Shown: positions 53,239-61,614, numbered from the stretch's first letter. The stretch is DNA of 64,000 bases from an uncultured Bradyrhizobium sp. (GCF_936943645.1 NZ_CAKZJO010000064.1:1-64000); one strand, 5' to 3'. Program-made: numbers and translations. The notes: generated from the letters alone by a model not told the origin.

Positions 53239-53853
53239 TTAGTTCGCCTTCCCCGCGAGCCACTCCCGCCCTTCGCCATAGAGCGTCTCGACCTCGGGCC
53301 CGACCAGGCCCGGCATGTCGCGCTTGACCTTGTAACCGATCAGTTCCTGCATGTAGGCGAGATGGCGATAGCCTTCGGGAAGCGCGGCGAGGGCTTTCTG
53401 GTCGAGCTGAAGCTTTGCTGCGGGATCGACCGGGTCGATCCGGTCCTTCTCGTAGATCGGCTGGCGGCGGACGATGCCCCACTTCCCAAGTCCTGATCGG
53501 TCCTGTCGCTTCTCCAGGAAATCGTAGAAGCGTCCGGTGCAGACGACGTCGCAGAGCACGTCGTGCACCAGGGCGCGCTGCGAGATCGTCATCTTGGTCT
53601 GGGCGACGGCCCGTTCGCCTGCGAGGTCGATGCTGGTGCCGCCGAGGAAATGCAGGATGCGCACGCCCCTGGCAAAGCCTTCCTGGCTGACGCGCATGAA
53701 ATCCCGCGCCGGCCCTTGAAACCAGGTCGCGGACATCCAGCCCTCCTCGTGCCAGACCGTGGCAAAGCGCTCCCAGTCGCCGGCATCGCGCCACACCGCC
53801 CAGTTCTCGACGAGGTCGCGGATGGCGAGGCGGTCGAGCAGTTGCTGGTCCAT
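53239..53853 (-). CDS. NTF2/SnoaL-like fold protein
   Basis: 204 residues from ATG with GGAG nine bases upstream. The N-terminal part (LAIRDLVENWAVWRDAGDWERFATVWHEEGWMSATWFQGPARDFM) is the start of the SnoaL-like cone fold. Later DVVCTGRFYDFLEK and a helical tail. Such proteins are isomerases, dehydratases or hydroxylase partners; no catalytic set is certain. An ATG at 53895 would add 14 residues. Confidence 0.8.
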   Translation of the reverse strand: MDQQLLDRLAIRDLVENWAVWRDAGDWERFATVWHEEGWMSATWFQGPARDFMRVSQEGFARGVRILHFLGGTSIDLAGERAVAQTKMTISQRALVHDVLCDVVCTGRFYDFLEKRQDRSGLGKWGIVRRQPIYEKDRIDPVDPAAKLQLDQKALAALPEGYRHLAYMQELIGYKVKRDMPGLVGPEVETLYGEGREWLAGKAN

Positions 53854-54039
53854 GATGCGTTTCTCCCGGAGGTGTGGGGCCGCGATGAATGTCATCGGCC
53901 CGAAATATCAAGGGGGCAATGAGGTCGGCGTCAAGCGGGTGATGATGCTGCACGGCCCTACGAATTGCCCACGTCGAAGCAAACGCGACGCGAGCACCGA
54001 GCCTTGCAATCAACCAGACCGGGATTAGTATGCGCATTG

Positions 54040-54897
54040 ATGCAGATGAAATTTCTTTTGTCGGCCGCGCTTCTCGGATTGCTGGCTGTTTTCCCTTGCC
54101 ACGCGCAGACAGATGCGCAGAGCGAAAGTGCCCAGGCGTGGAAGGCGCAACTGTCAGCACACATCGCCAAGAGCAGGCTATTCCCGGCCCAGGCACTGGG
54201 GCAAACCGGTGAGGCCAGGGTTGGCTTCGTCATTGATCGGTACGGCAAATTGATCTCGCGGGCACTGGCTGCGAGCACTGGCTCGCGACTGCTCGACGAC
54301 GCCGCGCTGGACATCGTCGCTCGCGCCCAGCCCTTTCCACAGCCGCCTTCGGAGCTGAAGGAAGAGACCTTCTCTTTCGTGGTCCCGATTGTCTTCAGCG
54401 GCCGACAATTTCGGGGGCGGACCGACGGGCTGGTGCTGAGCATGCCGGCTTCCGGCTCCACGGCGTCCGACGCGATGGCCGCCTGGCGCAAGGTGGTCTC
54501 CGAGCACGTCTGGCGCAACAGGGTATTTCCTTCGAATGCGATAGGTCAAAGGGCCGATGCCGGCGTCACATTCGTGGTCGACCGTTCGGGCAAGTTGATT
54601 TCAAACGCCCTGGTGGAAAGCACGGGCTTCGCGCCGCTGGACGCGGCAGCGCTCGCCATGGTCGAGCGGTCCGCCCCCTTCCCGAAACCACCCGCTGAGG
54701 CGAAGGACGATCTGCAGAGGATAACCATCCTCATGGCTTTCGACGGAATTCTGCCGAAGCCAGCTCCGCCGTCACCGGAACGGGAAAAATTTCTCCAATC
54801 CTGGGTCGAGGAGCAGGCCAAGCTCAGTGCAAAGTCCCCGGGGCCAGATGATGCCAAGCTGAACTCCATGATGCGTAGCATCTGCCGCGGCTGCTGA
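54040..54897 (+). CDS. Secreted protein with two TonB C-terminal-type domains
   Basis: 285 residues. Instead of the TonB membrane anchor and Pro-rich arm there is a signal peptide (MKFLLSAALLGLLAVFPCHAQ). Two copies of the TonB-C pattern follow: GEARVGFVIDRYGKLISRALAAS with LLDDAALDIVARAQPFPQPP, and DAGVTFVVDRSGKLISNALVES with LDAAALAMVERSAPFPKPP. The two repeats are some 120 residues apart. The protein ends in ICRGC. It should be periplasmic. It may interact with outer-membrane receptors or be a decoy or envelope sensor; no ExbB/ExbD genes are near. Confidence 0.85.
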   Translation: MQMKFLLSAALLGLLAVFPCHAQTDAQSESAQAWKAQLSAHIAKSRLFPAQALGQTGEARVGFVIDRYGKLISRALAASTGSRLLDDAALDIVARAQPFPQPPSELKEETFSFVVPIVFSGRQFRGRTDGLVLSMPASGSTASDAMAAWRKVVSEHVWRNRVFPSNAIGQRADAGVTFVVDRSGKLISNALVESTGFAPLDAAALAMVERSAPFPKPPAEAKDDLQRITILMAFDGILPKPAPPSPEREKFLQSWVEEQAKLSAKSPGPDDAKLNSMMRSICRGC

Positions 54898-54919
54898 GGC
54901 GCAGCATCGCTCGGCAACA

Positions 54920-54956
54920 AAAAACGGCGCGCCTTGCGACGCGCCGTCTTGCTTTC
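54920..54956. terminator. Bidirectional terminator between TonB-C protein and phyR
   Basis: ACGGCGCG pairs with CGCGCCGT around an 8-base loop. An A5-6 run precedes it (T-run on the minus strand) and CTTGCTTT follows. It serves both converging genes. Confidence 0.75.
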
Positions 54957-54970
54957 CGATGAAGGCTTCC

Positions 54971-55777
54971 TTACGCCGCCGGCGCCTTCGGCGTGCGGTT
55001 GCGCGAGTTGCGCTGGAAGAACAGGGCCTGGCTCGCCACCGCCGACACCATTGCGGGCTGGAACGGCTTTGAGATCAGGAACGCCGGCTCGGGGCGCTCG
55101 CCGGTCAGGAAGCGCTCCGGGTAGGCGGTGATGAACACCACCGGCACCTCAAAGGTGCGCAGCAGCTCGTTGACGGCGTCCAGCCCCGACGAGCCGTCGG
55201 CGAGCTGGATGTCAGCGAGGATCAGGCCGGGCCGCTTGTTCTTGGCCAGCGCCACGGCATCGGCATGAGTGCGCGCGACGCCGACGACGTTGTGACCGAG
55301 ATTCTTCACCAGGCTCTCGAGGTCCATGGCGATGAAGGTCTCGTCCTCGATGATCAGCACATCGGTGGCGATCTCGGCCGCCATCTCGCGTCCGGCGGTA
55401 TCCGCGAGCCGCCGGGTTTCGGCGACGTCGGTGCCGAGGATGTAGCCGACTTCCTCTTCCGAGAATCCCTCAAGCGAGAGCAGCAGGAAGGCCTGCCGCG
55501 GCAGCGGCGTGATGTTCGACAGCCGCCGCTCCGGCGGCATCGGCAGGGTCGTCACCTCCGAATCATCGTTGACCGAGACCGAATTCCAGATCTGGGTGAA
55601 CAGCCGGAATAAGCCGGCGCGCGGCCCATGGCTCTCGTCGAGCACGCTGGGATCTCCCAGCATGGCTTCCAACATGGCTGCGACATAGGCGTCGCCGGAG
55701 GCCTGGCTGCCCGTCAGGGCGCGCGCATACCGGCGCAACAACGGCAAGTGTTCAGCAACGAGCTGTGAACGGGACAT
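54971..55777 (-). CDS. phyR: General stress response regulator PhyR
   Basis: 268 residues. The N-terminal part looks like an ECF sigma factor (HLPLLRRYARALTGSQASGDAYV ... RQAFLLLSLEGFSEEEVGYILGTDVAETRRL) but lacks DNA contacts. The C-terminal part is a receiver with acidic IIEDE, phospho-Asp189 (LILADIQL) and Lys237 (SKPF). When phosphorylated it binds NepR and frees EcfG. Start: ATG with GGAG five bases upstream; MNGVG just before it is also in frame. Divergent from nepR-ecfG. The kinase that phosphorylates it (HWE/HisKA_2 type) is not in the window. Confidence 0.96.
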   Translation of the reverse strand: MSRSQLVAEHLPLLRRYARALTGSQASGDAYVAAMLEAMLGDPSVLDESHGPRAGLFRLFTQIWNSVSVNDDSEVTTLPMPPERRLSNITPLPRQAFLLLSLEGFSEEEVGYILGTDVAETRRLADTAGREMAAEIATDVLIIEDETFIAMDLESLVKNLGHNVVGVARTHADAVALAKNKRPGLILADIQLADGSSGLDAVNELLRTFEVPVVFITAYPERFLTGERPEPAFLISKPFQPAMVSAVASQALFFQRNSRNRTPKAPAA

Positions 55778-55844
55778 CCCCACTCCATTCATCTTCGGGC
55801 CAACCTGGCAATGCGGGGGGCCCGGGTTCCCCTGCTGGGCTGAT

Positions 55845-55887
55845 TACGCCTCAGCCTAAGAAAAGTTCCCCCGGCCCGGGAACTTTT
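55845..55887. promoter_or_regulatory. Palindromic GGAAC elements between phyR and nepR
   Basis: AAAAGTTCCC and GGGAACTTTT (55861-55870 and 55878-55887) are perfect inverse copies, placing a GGAAC box in both directions. On the minus strand GGAAC (55869-55865) is followed after 16 bases by CGTA (55848-55845), near the EcfG pattern GGAAC-N16/17-CGTT, and would drive phyR. On the plus strand no good -10 is seen at that distance. Confidence 0.6.
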
Positions 55888-55985
55888 TGTCGAACCTGGA
55901 ATTGTGCCTATCCAGGGAACGGCTCCCGGTTGAGAAAACTTCTCGAATTTACAGTCACTTAACTCGGGGAAACGTGGAACAGGTC

Positions 55986-56219
55986 ATGAAAGATCTCAAG
56001 TCTCAAGCCAGCAGAAGCACGACCCCCGGCAAGGGAGGCCTCACTCCGGAGATTCAATCCCGGATCGGGCATCAGTTGCGCGCCATGTACGACGATGTCG
56101 TGCGACAGGGGGTTCCCGATCGGTTCGCCGAACTGATCAAGAAGCTTGATGCGCCGGGGGCCAGCCCCCAATTGGGCGAAGAGGGCGGATCCAACGACAA
56201 CAACAATGGGAGGGATTAA
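55986..56219 (+). CDS. nepR: Anti-sigma factor NepR
   Basis: 77 residues. The NepR core is seen in LTPEIQSRIGHQLRAMYDDVVRQGVPDRFAELIKKLD: two helices that clamp EcfG or, under stress, PhyR. Flanks are low-complexity (SNDNNNGRD). It shares one base with the ecfG start (TAATG). An in-frame GTG 12 bases earlier is an alternative start. Confidence 0.93.
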   Translation: MKDLKSQASRSTTPGKGGLTPEIQSRIGHQLRAMYDDVVRQGVPDRFAELIKKLDAPGASPQLGEEGGSNDNNNGRD

Positions 56220-56767
56220 TGCCTCTCACGGACTCCCTGCGTGACGACATCCTGGCGGCCGTGCCGAGCTTGCGCGCGTTCGCCATCTCGCTCAGCGGCA
56301 ATGCGGACCGCGCCGACGATTTGGTGCAGGAGACACTGCTGCGCGCACTCGCCAACATCGACTCGTTCCAGCCCGGCTCCAACCTGCCGGCGTGGCTGTT
56401 CACGATCCTGCGCAACCTGTTCCGCTCCGACTATCGCAAGCGGCGGCGCGAGGTCGAGGACGCCGAGGGCAATTATGCGAAGACGCTGAAGACGCAGCCC
56501 TCGCAGAACGCGCATCTCGAGTTCGAGGAATTCCGCACGGCGCTCGAGAAGCTTCCGCAGGACCAGCGTGAAGCGCTGATCCTGGTCGGTGCCTCCGGCT
56601 TCTCCTACGAGGACGCGGCTTCGATCTGCGGCTGCGCCGTCGGCACGATCAAGAGCCGCGTCAACCGCGCCCGCTCCAAGCTGGCTGCGCTGCTCTATGT
56701 CGATGGCGCCGAGGATTTCGGCCCGGACGAGACCGTTCGGGCCGTGATCGGCGGCAGCGGCGGCTGA
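56219..56767 (+). CDS. ecfG: ECF sigma factor EcfG, general stress sigma
   Basis: 182 residues. Region 2 (LRAFAISLSGNADRADDLVQETLLRALANIDSFQPGSNLPAWLFTILRNLFRSDYRKRRRE) and region 4 (EALILVGASGFSYEDAASICGCAVGTIKSRVNRARSKLAALL). The two are joined by a short linker typical of ECF15. Preceded by GGGAGG and overlapping nepR by one base. It recognises GGAAC-type promoters to start the stress regulon. Confidence 0.96.
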   Translation: MPLTDSLRDDILAAVPSLRAFAISLSGNADRADDLVQETLLRALANIDSFQPGSNLPAWLFTILRNLFRSDYRKRRREVEDAEGNYAKTLKTQPSQNAHLEFEEFRTALEKLPQDQREALILVGASGFSYEDAASICGCAVGTIKSRVNRARSKLAALLYVDGAEDFGPDETVRAVIGGSGG

Positions 56768-56798
56768 CGGCCGGCGTTAAGCAGACTCAGACAAAGAT

Positions 56799-56826
56799 GA
56801 AGGCGGTCGTTTCCGCGGCCGCCTTC
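56799..56826. terminator. Hairpin between ecfG and nitroreductase genes
   Basis: GAAGGCGGTCG pairs with CGGCCGCCTTC (one mismatch) over a 6-base loop between two converging genes. No T-run. Weak terminator or repeat relic. Confidence 0.45.
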
Positions 56827-56851
56827 GCGCGTCTGAACGATTTCGTCCGGA

Positions 56852-57550
56852 TCACTCGTCCACGAAGGTCACGGTGTCAGCCACGCTCGCGCGCGAGGTG
56901 CGGTAGCTGTTGACCTTGTGGGCGTGGTCGGCATAGCCGAACGAGATACCGCAGACGACGCGGCGGTCGTCGGACAGGTTGAAGTGGCGGCGGATCAAGC
57001 CGGAATGGCGCGCCAGCGCCGCCTGCGGGATCGTGCCGAGCCCGAGCGCCTGCGCCGCCAGCATGAAATTGCTGACATAGGCGCCGCAATCGATCGCACC
57101 GTAAATGCCGAGCGGTTCGTTGGTGTGGATGATCGCGACGTGCGGCGCGCCGAAGAAATTGTAGTTCTCCAGCGCCTGCTTGGCATACGCCATCTTGTCA
57201 CCGCGGGCGATGCCGAGCGTGTTGTAGAGCTGGAAACCGCTTTCGCGGCGGCGGTCGAGATAAACGCCGACATATTCGCGGGGCGGGGTGAAATCGTAAT
57301 CGTCGCCGAGGCCGCCCGAGGCTTCCTTGTAGATCGCCTTGCGAAAGCGCTCTTTGGCCTCGCCGCTGGCAATGACGACCTGCCAGGGCTGGCTGTTGCA
57401 CCAGGACGCGGTGCGCTGCGCGGTGGTCAGCACATGCGCGATGGTGGCGCGGTCGACCTGCTTAGGCAGGAAGGCGCGGACGGAATAGCGCTCGTTGAGG
57501 AGGTCTTCGAGCACACCGATGCGGTCGTTCTGGTTGACTTTAGCGTCCAT
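56852..57550 (-). CDS. Nitroreductase family protein
   Basis: 232 residues, FMN-dependent fold. Start of the fold is NERYSVRAFLPKQVDRATIAHVL; then AQRTASWCNSQPWQVVI (FMN phosphate and substrate contact), GAIDCGAYVSNFMLAAQALGLGTIPQ and GISFGYADH. It reduces quinones, nitro compounds or enone groups with NAD(P)H. It is downstream of the acyl-CoA dehydrogenase genes, separated by a palindromic repeat. Confidence 0.92.
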   Translation of the reverse strand: MDAKVNQNDRIGVLEDLLNERYSVRAFLPKQVDRATIAHVLTTAQRTASWCNSQPWQVVIASGEAKERFRKAIYKEASGGLGDDYDFTPPREYVGVYLDRRRESGFQLYNTLGIARGDKMAYAKQALENYNFFGAPHVAIIHTNEPLGIYGAIDCGAYVSNFMLAAQALGLGTIPQAALARHSGLIRRHFNLSDDRRVVCGISFGYADHAHKVNSYRTSRASVADTVTFVDE

Positions 57551-57573
57551 GGATCAGCTCGCGCTCTTCTCTT

Positions 57574-57670
57574 CGTAGGGTAGGCGAGGGCGCAACGCGC
57601 CGTGCCTACCGACAGACTTACCTCTGGCCATCCGCATATGGTGGGCACGCTTCGCTTTGCCCACCCTACG
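57574..57670. repeat. Palindromic intergenic repeat, family F
   Basis: CGTAGGGT at the left and ACCCTACG at the right are perfect inverses. Inside, each arm carries a smaller hairpin (GGGCGCAACGCGCC; GGGCACGCTTCGCTTTGCCC). It is 97 bases long between the nitroreductase and acyl-CoA dehydrogenase genes. Confidence 0.85.
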
Positions 57671-57690
57671 AGACCCAGCGAGAGGTGAGT

Positions 57691-58935
57691 TCACCGCCCC
57701 TTGGTCGGGATCTTGTTATACGGCACGTCCTTGTCGACGCGGATGTCGCCGGGCAGGCCCAGCACGCGCTCGGCGATGATGTTGCGCAGGATCTCGTCGG
57801 TGCCGCCGGCAATGCGCATCCCGGGAGAGGACAGCAGCATCTGCTGGAACTGGCCCTGCACCGTCTCCTCGTCATTGCCGGTGAGCAGGCCGGCCGCGCC
57901 TTGCAGATCCATGGCGTAGGTCGCGATGTCCTGGAGCATCGTGCCCGACACCAGCTTGCCGATCGAGTTCTCCGGGCCCGGCCGCTCGCCCTTCGACAGC
58001 GCCGAGATGGTGCGGTAGCTGGTAAATTTCAGCCCATTCGACTTCACGGCCCAGCTCGCCAGCTTCGAGCGCACGGCGGGGTCGTCGATCGCAAGCCCAT
58101 CCTCCAGCATCAGATTCGAGCAGAACTCGAACATCTCAGGCACGCCGGTCGCGAGCCGCGCCCCGATCGACATACGCTCGTTCATCAGCGTTGTCAGCGA
58201 CACGCTCCAGCCCTCGCCGACGGCGCCGAGCCGCTGGCCGTCGGGAATCACGACATCGGTGAAATAGACCTCGTTGAACTCCTGCATGCCGTTGGCCTGC
58301 TTGATCGGCCGCACTTCCACGCCTTTGCTCTTCATGTCCAGGAAGAACATGGTGAGCCCCTTGTGCTTGGGCACGTTCGGGTCGGTTCGGGTGATCAGGA
58401 GCCCGTAGTCGGAGTAGTGCGCGCCGGAAGTCCAGATCTTCTGGCCGTTGATGATCCAGTTGTCGCCCTGCTTTTCCGCGCGGGTGCGCAGTCCGGCGAC
58501 GTCGGAGCCGCCGGCCGGCTCGGAGAACAGCTGGCACCAAATCTCTTCGCCGGAGGCGAGCTTCGGCAAATAGCGGCGCTTGTGCTCCTCGCTGCCGAAC
58601 GCCATCACGGTCGGGCCGCACATGCCCTCGCCGATCTGGAACGGCTGCGTCAGCTTGCCGTAGACGCCCTCCTCCTGCTGCCAGATCACCTTCTCGATCG
58701 GTGTCGCGCCGCGGCCGCCATATTCCCTAGGCCAGTGCAGGCAGGCCCAGTTGCCCTCCGCCTTCTTCTTCTGCCAGGCCTTGCCGACCTCGACCATGTC
58801 ATGCTTGGCGAGCCGGATGCGCCCGAGCGAGGATTTTGATAGCTCCTCCTCAAACTCCTTCGGCGCGTTGGCGTCGATCCATTTGCGCGCGGTCTCGCGG
58901 AATGCGGCTTCCTGCGGGGTGTCGTCGAAATTCAT
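57691..58935 (-). CDS. Acyl-CoA dehydrogenase, paralogue 2 of a tandem pair
   Basis: 414 residues. FAD enzyme that puts a double bond in acyl-CoA. Family motifs: CQLFSEPAGGSDVAGLRTRA, DNWIINGQKIWTSGAHYSDYGLL, FTDVVIPDGQRLGAVGEGW, and the C-terminal GGTDEILRNIIAERVLGLPGD. No clear catalytic Glu of the short-chain type was placed. It is almost a copy of the gene upstream of it (9 bases away): same length, same start (MNFDDTPQEA) and same end (PTKGR). Likely one operon. Confidence 0.94.
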   Translation of the reverse strand: MNFDDTPQEAAFRETARKWIDANAPKEFEEELSKSSLGRIRLAKHDMVEVGKAWQKKKAEGNWACLHWPREYGGRGATPIEKVIWQQEEGVYGKLTQPFQIGEGMCGPTVMAFGSEEHKRRYLPKLASGEEIWCQLFSEPAGGSDVAGLRTRAEKQGDNWIINGQKIWTSGAHYSDYGLLITRTDPNVPKHKGLTMFFLDMKSKGVEVRPIKQANGMQEFNEVYFTDVVIPDGQRLGAVGEGWSVSLTTLMNERMSIGARLATGVPEMFEFCSNLMLEDGLAIDDPAVRSKLASWAVKSNGLKFTSYRTISALSKGERPGPENSIGKLVSGTMLQDIATYAMDLQGAAGLLTGNDEETVQGQFQQMLLSSPGMRIAGGTDEILRNIIAERVLGLPGDIRVDKDVPYNKIPTKGR

Positions 58936-58944
58936 GGCGGACCT

Positions 58945-60189
58945 CTACCCTCTTCCCTTCGTCGGGATCTTGTTGAACGGCACGTCCTTGTCGACACGGA
59001 TGTCGCCGGGCAGGCCCAGCACCCGCTCGGCGATGATGTTGCGCATGATCTCGTCGGTGCCGCCTTCGACGCGGGTGCCCGGCGCGCGCAGCAGCATGGC
59101 CTGGAAACGGCCGGCCAGCTCGCCGTCCTCGCCGCTGACGGCCCCGTTCGCGCCCTGCAGGTCCAGCGCGTAGGTCGCGACGTCCTGGATCATCGAGCCC
59201 GCCACCAGCTTGCCGATGGAATTCTCCGGGCCCGGCCGCTCGCCCTTCGACAGCGCCGAGATCGCGCGCATGCTGGTGTATTTCAGCCCGCTCGCCTTCA
59301 CCGCCCAGTTGGCCAGCTTCGAGCGCACCGCGCGATCCTCGATAGCGGGGCCGTCGTCGAGCATCAGGCTGGAGCAGTATTCGAACAGTTCGGGAAAGCC
59401 GGTCGAGACCGCCGCGCCGATCGCGCTGCGCTCGTTCATCAGCGTGGTCAGCGAGACGTTCCAGCCGTCACCGACCTCGCCGAGGCGCTGATGGTCGGGA
59501 ATCCTGACATTGGTGAAATAGACCTCGTTGAAGTCAGAGGCGCCGCTCGCCTGCTTGATCGGCCGCACTTCGACGCCCGGGCTCTTCATGTCCAGGAAGA
59601 ACATGGTGAGGCCCTTGTGCTTGGGCACGGTTGGATCGGTGCGGGTGAGCAGGATGCCGTAGTCGGAATAATGCGCGCCAGAGGTCCAGATCTTCTGGCC
59701 GTTGATGACCCAGTCGTCGCCGTCCTTTTCCGCGCGGGTGCGCAGGCCAGCGACGTCGGAGCCGCCGGCGGGCTCCGAGAACAGCTGGCACCAGACCTTC
59801 TCGCCGGAGGCGAGCGGCGGCAGGTAGGTGCGCTTATGCTCCTCGCGCGCGAACGCCATCATGGTCGGCCCGCACATGCCGTGGCCGATGATGAACATGC
59901 GCGAGAGCTGGCCGAACGGACCTTCTTCCTGCGACCAGATCACGCGCTCGATCGGCGACGAGCCGCGCCCGCCATATTCTTTGGGCCAGTGCAGGCAGGC
60001 CCAGCCGGCATCGGCTTTCTTCTTCTGCCAGGCTTTTGCCACCGCGAGAATATCGGCGTTCTTGAGCGCGGTACGGCCGAGCGAGGATTTGCGCAGCTCG
60101 TCCTCGTATTGTTTCGGCGCATTGGCGCCGATCCAGGCGCGGGCGGTGGCGCGGAACTCGGCTTCCTGCGGAGTGTCGTCGAAGTTCAT
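58945..60189 (-). CDS. Acyl-CoA dehydrogenase, paralogue 1 of a tandem pair
   Basis: 414 residues from the ATG at 60189; a longer frame runs upstream into the repeat. Starts MNFDDTPQEAEFRATARAWIG, with CQLFSEPAGGSDVAGLRTRA, WVINGQKIWTSGAHYSDYGIL, GGTDEIMRNIIAERVLGLPGD. Residues align throughout with the following gene, and the two differ mostly at scattered positions. Substrate may be a phenylpropanoid- or branched-type acyl-CoA, given the feruloyl-CoA synthase-like gene upstream (inference). Confidence 0.94.
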   Translation of the reverse strand: MNFDDTPQEAEFRATARAWIGANAPKQYEDELRKSSLGRTALKNADILAVAKAWQKKKADAGWACLHWPKEYGGRGSSPIERVIWSQEEGPFGQLSRMFIIGHGMCGPTMMAFAREEHKRTYLPPLASGEKVWCQLFSEPAGGSDVAGLRTRAEKDGDDWVINGQKIWTSGAHYSDYGILLTRTDPTVPKHKGLTMFFLDMKSPGVEVRPIKQASGASDFNEVYFTNVRIPDHQRLGEVGDGWNVSLTTLMNERSAIGAAVSTGFPELFEYCSSLMLDDGPAIEDRAVRSKLANWAVKASGLKYTSMRAISALSKGERPGPENSIGKLVAGSMIQDVATYALDLQGANGAVSGEDGELAGRFQAMLLRAPGTRVEGGTDEIMRNIIAERVLGLPGDIRVDKDVPFNKIPTKGRG

Positions 60190-60205
60190 GGTCTCATCTC
60201 TCGGT

Positions 60206-60346
60206 TCGTTCCCCGGACGCTGCGCAGCACCATCAGTGCGTTTACGCACGTCTTCGACGTGCTATGGTGATGCGCTGCAGATCCGGGGTCCATTGAGGCC
60301 CCTGGGTCCCGGCTCTGCGACGCTTCGCGCCGCGTCCGGGACACGA
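60206..60346. repeat. Palindromic intergenic repeat, family E copy 2
   Basis: Left arm TCCCCGGACGCTGCG, right arm CGCGTCCGGGACACG: the GTCCGGG/CCCGGAC core is shared with the element at 35869. The inner CTGGGTCCCGGCTCTGC is common to both copies. Lies between two acyl-CoA dehydrogenase genes of the same direction. Confidence 0.8.
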
Positions 60347-60352
60347 TCATCA

Positions 60353-61480
60353 TCACGCCGCGTTCTTCTTGCGCATGCGGTCGATCAGCTGGTCCTCCCA
60401 GTAGGACAGGCTGCCGAGCCCAAGCGCCATCGCGTTGGCGCGGCGGTAGTACATGTGGCAGTCGAACTCCCAAGTGAAGCCCATGCCGCCGTGAACCTGG
60501 ATATTATTCTTGGCGCAGTGCTGGAACGCCTGCGTCGCGCTGATGCGCGCGGCGGCGGCGGCTTCCGGCAGCTCGGCCGCATTGGTCGAGAGCGCCCAGG
60601 CGCCGTAATAGCTGTTGGAGCGCGCCAGCGTCGCAGAGACGTACATGTCGGCGAGCATGTGCTTGACCGCCTGGAACGAGCCGATCTGGCGGCCGAAGGC
60701 GATGCGGTCGAGCGCGTAGTCGCGGCCCATCTCGAGCGCCCGGTCGGAACCGCCGACCTGCTCGAACGCGCACAACACTGCGGCGCGATCGAGCACCTGG
60801 GTCAAGATGCTCCAGCCTTCACCGGCGGCTCCGAGCGGGTCGGCCTTGCAGTCCTTGAACGAAATCTCGGCCTGCCCGCGGGTCGGATCGAGATTGGTGA
60901 GGCTCTTGACCTCGACGCCGCCAGCCTTGAGATCGACCAGGAACAGCGAGATGTCGGCCTCGCGACCGCTCGATCCCGTGCGCGCGGCAACCACCGCGAA
61001 ATCGGCGATCGCGCCATCAGCCACCGGCTTCTTGACGCCGTTGAGCGCGCCGTTCGCAGCGGTCAACTTGACGTTCTTCGGCGCCGGATTGCCCTTGCCC
61101 TCGAACAGCGCAAGCGTGCCGATCGCTTCACCGGAAGCAATCGCCGGCAGCCACTTCTTCTTCTGCGCCTCGCTGCCGGCGATCAGCAGCGCCTCTGCGG
61201 CAAGATAGACGGTCGAGGAGAACGGCACCGGCGCGTTGGCCCGGCCCATCTCTTCGGCGATCACGCAGAGCTCGAGATGGCCGGCGCCGGCACCGCCGAA
61301 CTCCTCGGGGATCGCAACGCCGAGGAAGCCCATCTCGGCAAGGCCCTTCCAGAGCTCCTTGGCGTAAGGCGCCTTGCCGTCGAGCACGATTCGCACCGCC
61401 TTGGGCGAGCATTTCTCAGCGAGGAACTTGCGCGCCTGATCGCGGAGCTGCTTCTGGTCGTCGGAGAAGTCGAAGTTCAT
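60353..61480 (-). CDS. Acyl-CoA dehydrogenase, third and divergent
   Basis: 375 residues. Much less like the tandem pair, but with the same fold: MNFDFSDDQKQLRDQARKFLAEKC at the start, AIPEEFGGAGAGHLELCVIAEEMG, FKDCKADPLGAAGEGW and the C-terminal QVHGGMGFTWEFDCHMYYRRANAM. Many pairs of this type form a mixed FadE-like dehydrogenase with a partner subunit, as ChsE proteins do; whether it pairs here is unknown. Confidence 0.93.
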   Translation of the reverse strand: MNFDFSDDQKQLRDQARKFLAEKCSPKAVRIVLDGKAPYAKELWKGLAEMGFLGVAIPEEFGGAGAGHLELCVIAEEMGRANAPVPFSSTVYLAAEALLIAGSEAQKKKWLPAIASGEAIGTLALFEGKGNPAPKNVKLTAANGALNGVKKPVADGAIADFAVVAARTGSSGREADISLFLVDLKAGGVEVKSLTNLDPTRGQAEISFKDCKADPLGAAGEGWSILTQVLDRAAVLCAFEQVGGSDRALEMGRDYALDRIAFGRQIGSFQAVKHMLADMYVSATLARSNSYYGAWALSTNAAELPEAAAAARISATQAFQHCAKNNIQVHGGMGFTWEFDCHMYYRRANAMALGLGSLSYWEDQLIDRMRKKNAA

Positions 61481-61513
61481 GGCGGGCTACCTCTTATTCA
61501 TCGTTATTGAAAC

Positions 61514-61614
61514 CGTCATTCCGGGATGGCCCGAAGGGCCAGGCCCGGAATCCATAACCCCGACTGGTGGTTGTGGATTCCGGGCTCGCGACTTCGTCGC
61601 GCCCCGGAATGACG
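61514..61614. repeat. Palindromic intergenic repeat, family D copy 2
   Basis: Ends CGTCATTCCGGG and CCCCGGAATGACG; inner arms GGCCCGGAATCCA / TGGATTCCGGGCTC, as in the copy at 32377. It lies between the acyl-CoA dehydrogenase and the feruloyl-CoA synthase-like gene, in the same operon direction. Confidence 0.9.

Noticed and set aside
59828..61510. 560-residue frame opposite the acyl-CoA dehydrogenases
   Set aside because: It crosses two genes and a palindromic repeat and shows no family signal.
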